DNA from: an uncultured Collinsella sp. | GTDB lineage: Bacteria; Actinomycetota; Coriobacteriia; Coriobacteriales; Coriobacteriaceae | Reading direction: 5' to 3' | DNA length: 13,114 bases | Assembly: GCA_902489855.1 (NCBI GenBank) | Contig: CABUBS010000042.1 | Location: forward strand, 1-13,114 | In this document: positions 1 to 7,893 of the stretch, in pieces | Position numbering within the stretch: position 1 is the stretch's first letter | How the letters are laid out: each line of letters starts with the position of its first letter | Notes under the pieces: model-generated | What the model was told of the DNA's origin: nothing | The model's input: the letters and a program-made list of their open reading frames with translations, nothing else | Database searches by the model: none | Program-made: the position numbers and the translations under genes

Positions 1-660
1 GGAGGTCATCTCAAAGCGAACGAAGATGGAGGGGCTCGTCTCGTCGGAGTACTCAATCTCGGCCTCGGCCAGCGCGGTGTGGCAGTGCTTGCACCAGTGA
101 ACCGGCTTGTGGCCGCGATAGATCATGCCCTTATCGAACATGGCCTTGAAAACCTCGATGTCGGCGGCATCGTGCTGGTGATAGAGCGTCAGGTAGGGGT
201 TGTCCCAGTCGCCGAGCACGCCCAGACGACGGAAGCCGGCCTTCTGCAGCTCGATGTTCTCGACAGCGAACTCATTGCACAGCTCACGGATCTTAGCCGT
301 GGAAGTCTGGTTGAACTTCTCGGTGCCGAGCATCTCTTCGACCTTGTGCTCAATCGGCTGACCGTGGCAGTCCCAACCGGGAACATAGGGAACTTCGCAG
401 CCCTGCATCATCCAGTAACGGTTGATCATGTCCTTGGAGATCTTGTTCATCGCGTGGCCGATGTGGATCGGGCCGTTGGCGTACGGAGGGCCGTCGTGCA
501 GCACGAACTTCTTGTGACCCTCGTTCTTCTTTAGAACTTGCTCGTAGACCTTGTTGTCCTGCCAGTCCTTGAGTCGCTTGGGCTCGGACTTGGAAAGACC
601 GGCACGCATGGGAAATCCGGTTTTGGGCAGATTCATCGTCTGCTTGTACTCGTTTGCCAC
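1..660 (-). CDS. ileS: Isoleucyl-tRNA synthetase, N-terminal part (runs off the left edge)
   Basis: Charges tRNA-Ile with isoleucine in the cytoplasm (class I aminoacyl-tRNA synthetase). 220 codons are visible and open to the window edge. The class I HIGH motif (PIHIGHAMNKI) lies at about residues 64-74, preceded by the conserved HDGPPYANG. The editing-domain side begins with GWDCHGQPIE near residue 100, and HTALAEAEIEYSDE is near the visible end. The start is GTG at 660-658, with AAAGGGG at 671-665 as ribosome binding site; the ATG at 674 is out of frame, and the later in-frame ATG (residue 9) has no better site. It is the first gene after the T-box leader at 704-999, so expression should respond to uncharged tRNA-Ile. 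No frame errors are seen in the visible part. The KMSKS loop and C-terminus lie outside the window. Confidence 0.97.
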   Translation of the reverse strand, partial: MANEYKQTMNLPKTGFPMRAGLSKSEPKRLKDWQDNKVYEQVLKKNEGHKKFVLHDGPPYANGPIHIGHAMNKISKDMINRYWMMQGCEVPYVPGWDCHGQPIEHKVEEMLGTEKFNQTSTAKIRELCNEFAVENIELQKAGFRRLGVLGDWDNPYLTLYHQHDAADIEVFKAMFDKGMIYRGHKPVHWCKHCHTALAEAEIEYSDETSPSIFVRFEMTS

Positions 661-703
661 GGTACCCCTTTCATGTCGTGGGCGCGCACGCCCTCTGGGC
701 ACC

Positions 704-740
704 AAAAAAGCGCCCGTCCCTAAAAGCTGGGACGAAGCGC
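704..740 (-). terminator. T-box attenuator terminator upstream of ileS
   Basis: On the minus strand GCGCTTCGTCCC (740-729) pairs with GGGACGGGCGC (720-710) around an 8-nt loop, followed directly by six T (709-704). The internal TT/G mismatch is small. Its 5' arm overlaps the 3' arm of the antiterminator. Confidence 0.9.
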
Positions 741-999
741 CACAAAACAGGCAGACAGCCCGTAAAAGCTCTTCGCTTAACCACCCAGCTTAGATGCCCT
801 CGCCCGCGTCGCCGCGCGCTCGCATCCGTTACTCGGCTGGTCTGTATCGACGACCATCTCGGCGATGTCTACTAAGACGAACCTGCGCGGCACGTCCGTT
901 GGGACCGCAGCTCCGGGGTGATATTCATCGGTCGCATGCACGGGTTCTCAGCGCTCCCCGCTCTCTGTGGCATGCGGACGGCCGACTACTCGTCCCCAT
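704..999 (-). promoter_or_regulatory. T-box riboswitch (tRNA-Ile responsive leader of ileS)
   Basis: Read on the minus strand. Stem I is closed by GGGAC (999-995) with GTCCC (905-901) and by a GCATG/CATGC helix above. The specifier loop reads GAATATCAC, with AUC (Ile) at 922-920, followed by the typical GGAG. Farther down, AGCTGGG (790-784) pairs with CCCAGCT (731-725), and GCGAAG (776-771) pairs with CTTCGT (737-732). The 7-nt bulge TGGTTAA (783-777) between them is the canonical T-box bulge whose UGG pairs with the tRNA CCA end. This antiterminator shares bases with the terminator hairpin at 704-740, so the two are mutually exclusive. Uncharged tRNA-Ile should stabilise antitermination and allow ileS transcription. 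The order of elements and the Ile specifier before ileS make the call strong; exact outer boundaries are approximate. Confidence 0.93.
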
Positions 1000-1016
1000 C
1001 AACGCTTATGCGGAGT

Positions 1017-1045
1017 ATGCTAGCACGTTCCGCGCCGGCGAAAAA
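1017..1045 (-). promoter_or_regulatory. Probable promoter of the ileS T-box transcript
   Basis: Minus strand: an extended -10 TGCTAGCAT (hexamer TAGCAT, 1022-1017) lies 17 nt after a weak -35 TTTTTC (1045-1040). Transcription would start near 1010, just ahead of T-box stem I at 999, which fits. The -35 is poor, so this rests mainly on the extended -10 and position. Confidence 0.5.
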
Positions 1046-1098
1046 CCCTCAACACTGGTTTTATACGTTCGAAATTTCTCGCGGCTGTGGACCTTCTC

Positions 1099-1127
1099 TT
1101 GGAGCAAAATACCTGAAAGCACTTTAT
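1099..1127 (+). promoter_or_regulatory. Possible promoter of the glycerol-dehydrogenase-like gene
   Basis: TTGGAG (1099-1104) and CTTTAT (1122-1127) are separated by 17 nt. The predicted start near 1134 would leave only a very short 5' leader that just includes the AGAAGG ribosome binding site, so this is a weak candidate. Between 1045 and 1098 I see no better plus-strand promoter. Confidence 0.3.
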
Positions 1128-1146
1128 CGAACGAAAGAAGGTTGCT

Positions 1147-2229
1147 ATGCGCACGATTGGAATGAGCGACTACACCGTTGGCGAGGATTGCTTTGACGAG
1201 CTGCCCACCGCACTGGCGGAGTACGGCGCGACAAAGGTCGCGATCATCGGTGGCAAGCGGGCACTGGCCGCAGCACTTCCCGGTATCGAAGCTGCGCTGG
1301 CAGGTACCGACGTCGAGATTCTGGAGACGCGCGTCTACGGTACCAACAGTACGCGTGCCAATATCGCCAAGGTCGTGAACTCCCCTGCCTGCCAGGAAGC
1401 CGACGTGCTCATTGCCTGTGGCGGCGGCAAGGCGCTCGATACCGTGAAGACGGCGGCCATCGAGCTCAAGAAGATCGTCTTCACGGTCCCGACGATCTGT
1501 TCCAACTGCTCCGCCGCGACCGCCATTGCCGTTGTCTACAATGACGACGGCTCGCTCGAGGGCTATTCGTACCCCAACAGACCGGCGCACATCTTCATCA
1601 ACCCCAAGATCATCGCCGAGGCACCGGCAGAGTACTTCTGGGCCGGCGTGGGCGATGCCCTGTCTAAACAGCCCGAGGTCGAGTACGCCACGAGCGCCGG
1701 CAACCTGGAGCACACCGCCGGTCTTGGCCTGGCGCTCGCCCACACCTGTTCCGAGCCACTGTTTACCTATGGCGTCCAGGGTCTTGAGGACGTGCGCCAG
1801 AACCTGTCGAGCGAGGCCGTCAAGCAGATCGCGCTCGACATCGTGGTCAACACGGGCTACGTCTCCAACCTGACCAACCAAAACGATTACTACTACAACT
1901 CGAGCGTGGCGCACGCGTTCTACAACGCCACCTGCAGCATTCCGCGCGAGGGAGCCTATCTGCACGGTGAGGTCGTGAGCCTGGGCGTGCTCGTGCTGTT
2001 TGCCTATACGGGCGATACCGAGAGCCTTGAACGCTACGCCGCCTTTAACAAGCAGATGGGCCTGCCCGTAACGCTTGAGCAGGTCGGACTTTCCGAGGCC
2101 GACATCCCTGCCCTGTGCGAATACGCACACGCCACCAACGAGTGGAAGCAAGGCAACCCGGAGCCCTTCACCGACGAAAAGTTCGCCGCCGCCATCAAGG
2201 CCGCCAACGCCTACGGCCACACGCTCTAG
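1147..2229 (+). CDS. Iron-containing alcohol dehydrogenase / glycerol dehydrogenase family oxidoreductase
   Basis: A 360-residue NAD(P)-dependent, metal-containing dehydrogenase of the GldA/Fe-ADH fold; this family typically oxidises glycerol or other small polyols and alcohols in the cytoplasm. An N-terminal Rossmann-like half carries the dinucleotide-binding GGGKALDTVK (92-101). An all-helical C-terminal half holds the metal ligands expected for GldA: D170 (GVGDALSK), H256 (SVAHAFYN) and H273 (YLHGEVVSLG). Length matches the family. The ATG at 1147 has AGAAGG five bases upstream. It is a single gene, divergent from ileS and closed by the terminator at 2239-2279. The substrate cannot be fixed from sequence: the best-known relative is glycerol dehydrogenase, but related enzymes act on other alcohols, so no symbol is given. 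A long open frame exists on the opposite strand but lacks support. Confidence 0.9.
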   Translation: MRTIGMSDYTVGEDCFDELPTALAEYGATKVAIIGGKRALAAALPGIEAALAGTDVEILETRVYGTNSTRANIAKVVNSPACQEADVLIACGGGKALDTVKTAAIELKKIVFTVPTICSNCSAATAIAVVYNDDGSLEGYSYPNRPAHIFINPKIIAEAPAEYFWAGVGDALSKQPEVEYATSAGNLEHTAGLGLALAHTCSEPLFTYGVQGLEDVRQNLSSEAVKQIALDIVVNTGYVSNLTNQNDYYYNSSVAHAFYNATCSIPREGAYLHGEVVSLGVLVLFAYTGDTESLERYAAFNKQMGLPVTLEQVGLSEADIPALCEYAHATNEWKQGNPEPFTDEKFAAAIKAANAYGHTL

Positions 2230-2238
2230 GCCTAGCCC

Positions 2239-2279
2239 AAAACCACCACAAGGGAGCAGTGCCCTTGTGGTGGTTTTTT
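2239..2279. terminator. Rho-independent terminator between convergent genes
   Basis: Perfect 16-bp stem: AAAACCACCACAAGGG (2239-2254) with CCCTTGTGGTGGTTTT (2262-2277), loop of 7 nt. The 3' arm merges into a run of six T on the plus strand (2274-2279) and gives TTTT on the minus strand, so it probably ends both the dehydrogenase mRNA and the convergent DUF523 mRNA. The DUF523 stop codon (2280-2278) lies inside it. Confidence 0.93.
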
Positions 2280-2733
2280 ATTGCTCCAGCATGCTGGGGT
2301 CGAACTCGCTAGCTGGTATAACGCGATAGCCGTGACGCAGCAACAGATCAACGAAGACGCCGTTGCCCGCGGTGAGCGTACCGCTAAAGGTACCGTCGTA
2401 GATGCGACCCGCGCCGCACGAGGGACTGCGGTCCTGCAAGACGCACGCAGCAATCTCGGACGGGCCGCCCGCCTGCTCGCACATATCGAGCGCACGTTGG
2501 GCACCCAGGCGAAATTCGCGATCAACCGAGATGCCCTCGCAGGTACGAACCTCGCCGTTCACAATCTCGGACGGCTTGCGCGGCGTGGGCAGGCCGCCAA
2601 AGACCTCGGGGCACACGAGGAGGACCTCGGTCCCCGTGCGCTCGCAAGCCTCGACCAACGCGCGGTGGTAGTTATCGAGCCCGTTATACTTGCAGCTCTC
2701 GCCCATCAAGCAGGCGCTCACCACGATCTTCAT
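2278..2733 (-). CDS. DUF523 family protein (function unknown)
   Basis: A 151-residue cytoplasmic protein of the DUF523 family, whose biochemical role I cannot state from sequence. Conserved family blocks are all present: SACLMGESCKYNG at 6-18, CPEVFGGLPTPR at 41-52, DRSPSCG at 101-107, and IYDGTFSGTLTAGNGVF at 111-127. The four or more conserved cysteines (C8, C14, C41, C106) could form a metal or redox site; this is inference. The chosen start is ATG at 2733 with GGGGAG about eight bases upstream; the frame continues open to 2796 but that extension runs through the hairpin at 2756-2788 and is not family sequence. It follows ftsH on the same strand with only that hairpin between, so it may be transcribed by read-through. 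It ends inside the shared terminator. Confidence 0.9.
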   Translation of the reverse strand: MKIVVSACLMGESCKYNGLDNYHRALVEACERTGTEVLLVCPEVFGGLPTPRKPSEIVNGEVRTCEGISVDREFRLGAQRALDMCEQAGGPSEIAACVLQDRSPSCGAGRIYDGTFSGTLTAGNGVFVDLLLRHGYRVIPASEFDPSMLEQ

Positions 2734-2755
2734 ATACAACACTCCCCACGCAAAA

Positions 2756-2788
2756 CGCCCCATTTGAGATGGACACTCAAATGGGGCG
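2756..2788 (-). terminator. Terminator hairpin after ftsH
   Basis: Perfect 13-bp stem CGCCCCATTTGAG (2756-2768) with CTCAAATGGGGCG (2776-2788), 7-nt loop. On the minus strand it is followed by TTTT (2755-2752). It lies 22 nt after the ftsH stop. The short T tract suggests incomplete termination, which may allow expression of the DUF523 gene. Confidence 0.82.
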
Positions 2789-2809
2789 ATTGACACTGCG
2801 CAACTAGTA

Positions 2810-4702
2810 TTACTGTTGCTTGGGCATCAGCGGATTCTCGCGCGTGAGGAGGTTCATGAACTCCTCGCCCGTGATGGTCTCCTTCTTATACAGATAACGA
2901 GCCAGCTCGTGGAGCTTAAACTTGTTCTCCTTCAGAATCTGCAAAGCGCGGTCGTGCGCATCCTCGATCAGCTTGGCGACAATCGCGTCCACACGCTCGG
3001 CCGTACCGGGGGCGCAGGTGAGCGACGTGTCCTGATTGAGATACGCGTTCTGCACGGTACCGAGCGCCATCATGCCAAACTCGTCGGACATACCAAAGCG
3101 CGTCACCATATTACGGGCGAGCTTGGTGGCCTGCTCGATATCGTTGGCGGCGCCGGTCGTCATCTCGCCAAAGATGAGCTCCTCGGCCGCGCGACCACCG
3201 CAGTAGACGGCGAGCTTATCCAGGACCTCCTGGCGCGTGGTCAGGAAGCGCTCGTCCTCCTCGACCTGCATGGTGTAGCCCAGGGCACCGCTCGTGCGCG
3301 GAACGATGGTGATCTTCGTGACCGGCGCAGAGCCCTTCTGGCGAGCGGCAACAATGGCATGGCCGATCTCATGGTAGGAAACGACCTGCTTCTCGTGGTC
3401 GGAAAGCACCGTGGACTTACGCTGTTGGCCGGCAATGACGACCTCCACCGACTCCTCGAAGTCGTCCTGGGTTGCACGCTTGCGACCTTCGCGAACGGCG
3501 CGCAGGGCGCCCTCGTTGATGATATTGGCCAGGTCGGCGCCCGAGGCACCGGGCGTGGCGCGGGCAATCGCGGTCAGGTCGATCGGCGGCTCGGTCTTCA
3601 CGCTCTTGGCATGCAGCTCGAGGATGTTCTTGCGGCCGGTCAGATCGGGCAGCTCGACGGGGATGCGGCGGTCAAAACGACCGGGGCGCAGTAGAGCGGG
3701 ATCGAGACTGTCGGGGCGGTTGGTTGCGGCAAGGACAACGATACCCTTATGGTTATCGAAGCCATCCATCTCGGTCAGCAACTGATTGAGCGTCTGCTCC
3801 GCTAAAGCCGCCGCCATCGCGCTTCTTACCGATGGTATCGATCTCATCGATAAAGACGATACACGGTGCCTTTTCCTTGGCCTGCTTAAACAGGTCACGA
3901 ACCTTAGCAGCGCCGCGACCGACAAACATCTCAACGAACTCAGAGCCCGAAATGCTAAAGAACGGAACACCGGCCTCGCCGGCAACAGCCTTGGCAAGCA
4001 GGGTCTTACCGGTACCCGGAGGGCCAACAAGGAGAGCACCACGCGGCAGCTTGGCGCCGATCTCCTCGTAGCGCTGCGGCTTCTCCAGAAAGTCGACGAC
4101 CTCCTTGAGAGACTCCTTGGCCTCTTCCTGACCGGCGACGTCCTTAAAGGTCACGCCCACGTCCTTGGAGGCGATCACGCGCGCGCCGGACTTACCCAGT
4201 CCGCCGCCGCCAAAACCGCCGCCGCCAAAGTTCATCGACGGGCCGCATCGCCCATAGCCTTCTTCATGCGGCGGTTGAGCCACCAACCGATGAGGAAGAA
4301 AATCGCCATGGGAAGAATGAGTGTGAGCAGGTAGTAGGTCATCAAACCCGAGTTTTTATCGGGAACGACCGACTCCAGCGAAGCGCCAGACTCAAGCACG
4401 CGATCGGTAAAGCCCGCGTCATTCGGCACACCGGTCGTCTTGTAGGCGATGTTCTCGTCCTCGCCCTTCTTGGTGTAATAAATCGAGTAATCGTCCGTGT
4501 TGTACTCGACCTTGTCGACGCTCTTCTTATCGAGCGCTTTGACAAACGTCGAGTAATCGGTCTTCGTAATCTGCTGCGTGTGACCGATGTTGGGGAACAG
4601 AACGGTCGAGAGCACGAGGTAGACGACGAAGGCGATGAGCACGTAGAGAATCATATTCCGTCTACGTTTGTTGTCATCCATCTCCATCTGCTTGAACTCC
4701 AT
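2810..4702 (-). pseudogene. ftsH: ATP-dependent zinc metalloprotease FtsH, broken by two frame changes
   Basis: FtsH is a hexameric membrane-anchored AAA+ protease that degrades misfolded membrane and short-lived regulatory proteins. Three reading frames together give a full-length family member of about 635 residues. Part 1 (4702 to about 4244) has the N-terminal membrane segment (ILYVLIAFVVYLVLSTVLF), the periplasmic domain and the second membrane segment. Part 2 (about 4242 to 3801) has a glycine-rich linker, Walker A GPPGTGKT and Walker B IVFIDEID. Part 3 (3799 to 2810) has the second region of homology (ATNRPDSLDPALLRPGRFDRR) and zinc site HEIGHA, close to the family HEAGH. Break 1 near 4241-4246 is repaired by one added G in GCGGCCCG. 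Break 2 at 3800 lacks about 14 nt compared with the family (the GxDER residues before EQTLNQLL). All catalytic motifs survive. Starts at 4702, 4687 or 4681 are possible; the 4687 ATG has GGAG nine bases upstream. Real decay or an assembly error are both possible. Confidence 0.88.
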
Positions 4703-4779
4703 CTACTGGGGTTGATAATGCTTTCTAGAATACCCAACCCGGACGGCGATAAACCGACGCCGGGCACGAAAGGACAGAG

Positions 4780-5265
4780 ATGGCATCACTGTAAGTCGGC
4801 AAGGTTCAAATCTATACAGGCGACGGCAAGGGCAAGACGACGGCTGCGCTGGGGCTCGCGCTGCGCGCGACGGGCTACGGGCTCGACGTTCTTAGGCTGC
4901 AGTTTGCCAAGAAACTGCACTGCGCCGAACACGATGCCGCGCCGCGCCTGGGGCTGCGCATCGTACAAGCTGACCGCGACGCGCCCGAGGCTTGCGCCGC
5001 ACAGATCATGGAGCTCGCATGCGAGCAGATATCACAGGTCGACGTTCTGATTTTGGACGAACTCGGCGAGGCCATGCGCCGCGGCTTCGTGACACGCGAG
5101 GATGTCGAAGCGCTGATCGCGATAAAGCCCGCCACCACGGAACTCGTGCTCACCGGCCGCGGGCTGCTGCCGTTGGCCGACCTCGCGGACTTAGTCACCG
5201 AAATACGTCCCATCAAACACTACTTCGACGAAGGCCTCCTAGCCCGCCAAGGCATCGAATACTAA
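4780..5265 (+). pseudogene. Corrinoid (cob(I)alamin) adenosyltransferase, CobO/BtuR family, with stop at codon 5
   Basis: CobO/BtuR enzymes transfer the 5'-deoxyadenosyl group of ATP to cobalt of reduced corrinoids, a step of coenzyme B12 synthesis and salvage. The translated frame carries the family's P-loop GDGKGKTTAA right after the N-terminal KVQIYT, Walker B-like VLILDEL, TGRG, and the characteristic C-terminal end RPIKHYFDEGLLARQGIEY. At 161 codons it is shorter than enteric BtuR (about 196). The ATG at 4780 has AAAGGA (4769-4774) well spaced upstream, but codon 5 is TAA (4792-4794), and no ATG, GTG or TTG lies in frame between that stop and the P-loop. Everything downstream is open to the stop at 5263-5265. 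A single base change in TAA would restore the gene. It is divergent from ftsH with 77 nt between; no B12 riboswitch fits in that space. Confidence 0.82.
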
Positions 5266-5302
5266 TTGATTCGTTTTCCGCCAACACCTACAGCTCATAA
5301 GG

Positions 5303-5371
5303 AAGTTGCGGTGGAATAGTACTTGTTTGACGGTCCGCAAGGGCTTTTCAGGAACTATTTCACCGCAACTT
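5303..5371. repeat. Large imperfect palindrome (18-bp arms) between convergent genes
   Basis: AAGTTGCGGTGGAATAGT (5303-5320) is the reverse complement of ACTATTTCACCGCAACTT (5354-5371) except for one G/T wobble. The loop is 33 nt and has its own short palindrome CGGTCCG (5331-5337). No T run follows either arm, so it does not look like a normal terminator, although it lies between the cobO-like and MATE stop codons. It resembles a REP- or MITE-like extragenic element, or a folded small RNA; which one cannot be told from one copy. Confidence 0.7.
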
Positions 5372-5394
5372 ATCAGGGGTATCTGACGGATGAG

Positions 5395-6744
5395 CTAGGC
5401 GGTGGCGCGACCTAGCCAGTTGCCGCTGTGGTGGTAGATGGTGAACATGGTTGCGGTGATGAGCCAGGTTACGGGGTAAACCAGCAGTAGATGCTCGAGC
5501 GACGGATCGAAGGGCATGATCGCAAACACCCAGATCACCCTCAAGACAACGGTGCCAAAGATGGTGAGCATCATAGGCTGCAAACTCACGCCGGCGCCGC
5601 GGATGGAACCCGAGGCGTTCTCGATAATCGAGAAAATCGCATAGAACGGCGCAATGAAATGGAGGATAGTCGTGGTGTACGCCGAAATCGAAGCATCGTC
5701 GACAAACAAACGCGACAGCGGGCCCGAGAACACCAGCAGCACGGCAGACAGGCCACCAATGAGCATAAACGACAGCACGAGCGACGTATGGTAGCCCTTG
5801 CGCATGCGCTCGTAGTTGCGCGCGCCAAAGTTCTGCGCCGAGAACGTAGTGATCGATACGCCGAGCGCCTCGGTCACCATCCAGATAATGCCATCCAGGC
5901 GCCCAGATAGACCCCAAGCAGTCGTGACATCGGCGCCAAACGAATTAACCGACACCTGGATCAGCACGTTCGAGATCGAATAGGCAGCCGATTGAAAACC
6001 GAGTGGCAGACCACACGAGATCATACTCTTGCAAATACCGCGATCGATACCGAGCTTAGACAGCGAAAGACGCCATGCACCCGGAGCGCGCATCATGCGC
6101 AACACGATCATCGTTGCATTGGAGCAAATGGTCAGCGCCACCGCGATGCCGCAGCCCAGCGCCTCCATATGCAACACAGCGACAAAAATGATATCCAGCA
6201 CCACGTTAACCAGGCAGCCAGAGGCAATGATCACGGCGGGGCCGCGCGTGTCGCCCACGGCACGCAGCAGTGCGGTTCCCATATTCAGCAGCAGTGCCGC
6301 AACCATCGCGGCAAAATAACAACGAGCATAGGCCACGCCCTCGGCCAATAGTTCATGCGGCGTGTTCATAAGCACCAGCATGGGCTCAACGAACACTATG
6401 CCAAGAATCGAGAAAGCGATACCGCCCACCAGCGCGAGCGTCATGGCTGTATGGACCGAACGACTCAGTCGCTCATCATCGTGCTGGCCAAAATACTGAC
6501 CGGTAATGACCGCGCAGCCGGCGCCGACGCCAACGCAAAAGCCAATGCAGAGCTCGGTGAGCACCATCGTGGCTTGAATGCCACCCAGCGCGAGCTTGCC
6601 GCCAAACTGGCCAACGATATACGTACCGATAAGCGTGTAGGCCTGCTGAAAAAACGAACTAAAAAAGATGGGAACGCACAGCGACAGCAGCTGTTGCCAA
6701 ATGACACCCTGCGTTACATCGATAGCCGTAGATTTCTTAGCCAC
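5395..6744 (-). CDS. MATE family multidrug/toxin efflux transporter
   Basis: A 449-residue integral membrane protein of the MATE (multidrug and toxic compound extrusion) family, which exports drugs or metabolites using a sodium or proton gradient; the substrate is unknown. About twelve hydrophobic segments in two homologous halves are seen. The N-terminal half has QGVIWQQLLSLCVPIFFSSFFQQAYTL-type family sequence with TYIVGQFGG, and the second half begins near ISCGLPLGFQSAAYSISN. Conserved AAMVAALLLNMGTALLRAVGD and NASGSIRGAG fit the two half-repeats. The chosen start is GTG at 6744 with GGGGAGGG (6755-6748) just upstream; the frame is open to 6777 but that extension precedes the ribosome site. 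It is on the same strand as the methyltransferase with 125 nt between, in which I see no clear terminator or strong promoter. Confidence 0.93.
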   Translation of the reverse strand: MAKKSTAIDVTQGVIWQQLLSLCVPIFFSSFFQQAYTLIGTYIVGQFGGKLALGGIQATMVLTELCIGFCVGVGAGCAVITGQYFGQHDDERLSRSVHTAMTLALVGGIAFSILGIVFVEPMLVLMNTPHELLAEGVAYARCYFAAMVAALLLNMGTALLRAVGDTRGPAVIIASGCLVNVVLDIIFVAVLHMEALGCGIAVALTICSNATMIVLRMMRAPGAWRLSLSKLGIDRGICKSMISCGLPLGFQSAAYSISNVLIQVSVNSFGADVTTAWGLSGRLDGIIWMVTEALGVSITTFSAQNFGARNYERMRKGYHTSLVLSFMLIGGLSAVLLVFSGPLSRLFVDDASISAYTTTILHFIAPFYAIFSIIENASGSIRGAGVSLQPMMLTIFGTVVLRVIWVFAIMPFDPSLEHLLLVYPVTWLITATMFTIYHHSGNWLGRATA

Positions 6745-6869
6745 ACGCCCTCCCCGCCAACGTATGTTAAACAACAAAACGGCAATTTAAGACCAAAGCA
6801 AATACCAGCTTAGCACCGACCGGCGTCGACCGAAACACCCCGAATCAGAGCCCAGTGCAAAATATCTGC

Positions 6870-7784
6870 CTAGTGATACAAACCCGGCTGGTAGTGATAC
6901 TCATTGCTCACGTGCGGGCACAGCTGCCAAAAGGCGACGGCGCTCGCCGCGGCCACGTTGAGCGAATCGACCCCGTGCGCCATCGGAATGCGCACCGCGT
7001 GGTCACAGCCGGCAATGGTCTTGGCGCCCAAGCCGGCACCCTCGGTGCCCATAAAAATCGCCAAGCGATCAATCTTCCGCAGTACAGGATCATCAAGCGA
7101 AACAGAGTCGTCCGTCAACGCCATAGCGGCACACGAAAAACCGGCATCGTGCAACGCGCTCAGACCATCATGCGGCCACACACGAGCCTCGCTGCCAATG
7201 CGCGTCCACGGCACCTGAAACACGGTGCCCATGCTCACGCGGGCCGAGCGACGATACAGTGGATCGCAGCACGTCGGGCTGACCAAAATACCGTCAACGT
7301 TCAATGCGGCAGCCGAGCGGAAAATCGCGCCAACATTGGTGTGATCGACAATACCCTCAAGCACGCACACGCGCACCGGACGACCCCCCGCCGCCTCGAC
7401 AACGCCGCCCAAGAACTCATCAACCGGAATCTGACGCGGGCGACGGAACGCCGCCAGCGCGCCGCGCGTCACGTTAAAGCCCGTCAACTGCTCCATGAGC
7501 TCCATGGAGGCCACGAACACGGGAACCGGACCCGCTCCCTCGCGCACGACAAGCTGGTCAAACAGCGGCATCATCTGGTCGAGCCAGCGCTCGCCCAGAA
7601 GAAAGCTCACCGGCTCATATCCGGCGCGAACCGCACGCTCGATGACCTTGGCACTCTCAGCGATAAAAATGCCCTTCTGCGGCTCCAGCACGCAGCGAAG
7701 CTCACGCTCGGTCAGTCGCACGTAGGCATCGAGCCGCTCGTCCTCGAGCGAATCAATTCGCAGAACCTCAACGGCATCAGTCAT
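6870..7784 (-). CDS. TrmH/SpoU-family RNA 2'-O-methyltransferase
   Basis: A SPOUT-class enzyme that uses S-adenosylmethionine to methylate the ribose 2'-OH of an rRNA or tRNA nucleotide. From ATG at 7784 it has 304 residues. The C-terminal trefoil-knot domain has motif 1 with DHTNVGAIFRSAAA (147-160, containing the conserved N150 and R156), motif 2 FMGTEGAGL (244-252) and motif 3 IPMAHGVDSLNVAAA (266-280). The N-terminal part (about 25-120) looks like the L30e-like substrate-binding domain of the family. The RNA target cannot be assigned. An upstream in-frame ATG at 7817 overlaps a -10-like TATAGA (7822-7817), so 7784 is preferred, although no strong Shine-Dalgarno is seen there. It lies between folA and the MATE gene, same strand. 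Confidence 0.9.
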   Translation of the reverse strand: MTDAVEVLRIDSLEDERLDAYVRLTERELRCVLEPQKGIFIAESAKVIERAVRAGYEPVSFLLGERWLDQMMPLFDQLVVREGAGPVPVFVASMELMEQLTGFNVTRGALAAFRRPRQIPVDEFLGGVVEAAGGRPVRVCVLEGIVDHTNVGAIFRSAAALNVDGILVSPTCCDPLYRRSARVSMGTVFQVPWTRIGSEARVWPHDGLSALHDAGFSCAAMALTDDSVSLDDPVLRKIDRLAIFMGTEGAGLGAKTIAGCDHAVRIPMAHGVDSLNVAAASAVAFWQLCPHVSNEYHYQPGLYH

Positions 7785-7830
7785 AGCAGCCAGCCCGCAC
7801 CCTTCTTTACAGCGCATCTATACCAAACGA

Positions 7831-7849
7831 GGCGACGCTAAGCGCCGCC
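7831..7849 (-). terminator. Weak hairpin after folA
   Basis: On the minus strand GGCGGCGC and GCGTCGCC pair around a TTA loop (one G-T wobble), followed by TCGTTTGG. The stem is short and the T run poor; it may weakly separate folA from the methyltransferase gene. Confidence 0.35.
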
Positions 7850-7893
7850 CCATGCATTCAATCAACCCGATGATACCGTTCACGCCAGACGAT

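Noticed and set aside
1006..2220. A 404-codon open frame on the minus strand, opposite the dehydrogenase gene
   Set aside because: Low-complexity, Val/Gly/Arg/Leu-rich translation with no family motif. High GC3 in the real gene keeps the opposite frame open; the plus-strand product has clear GldA motifs.
2816..3694. A 292-codon plus-strand open frame opposite ftsH
   Set aside because: Antisense shadow; the minus-strand FtsH motifs explain the sequence.
2810..4702. Programmed frameshifting as explanation for ftsH
   Set aside because: No slippery heptamer is seen at either break, and one break lacks several family residues, which recoding would not restore.
4708..4740. Short inverted repeats between ftsH and the cobO-like gene (GGGTT/AACCC and TTCTAGAA)
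   Set aside because: Centres of the two repeats do not coincide and they are short; too weak to call an operator or promoter.
6855..7841. A 328-codon plus-strand open frame opposite the methyltransferase gene
   Set aside because: Translation is Arg/His/Ala-rich and without recognisable domains; it is a GC-driven shadow of the SPOUT gene.
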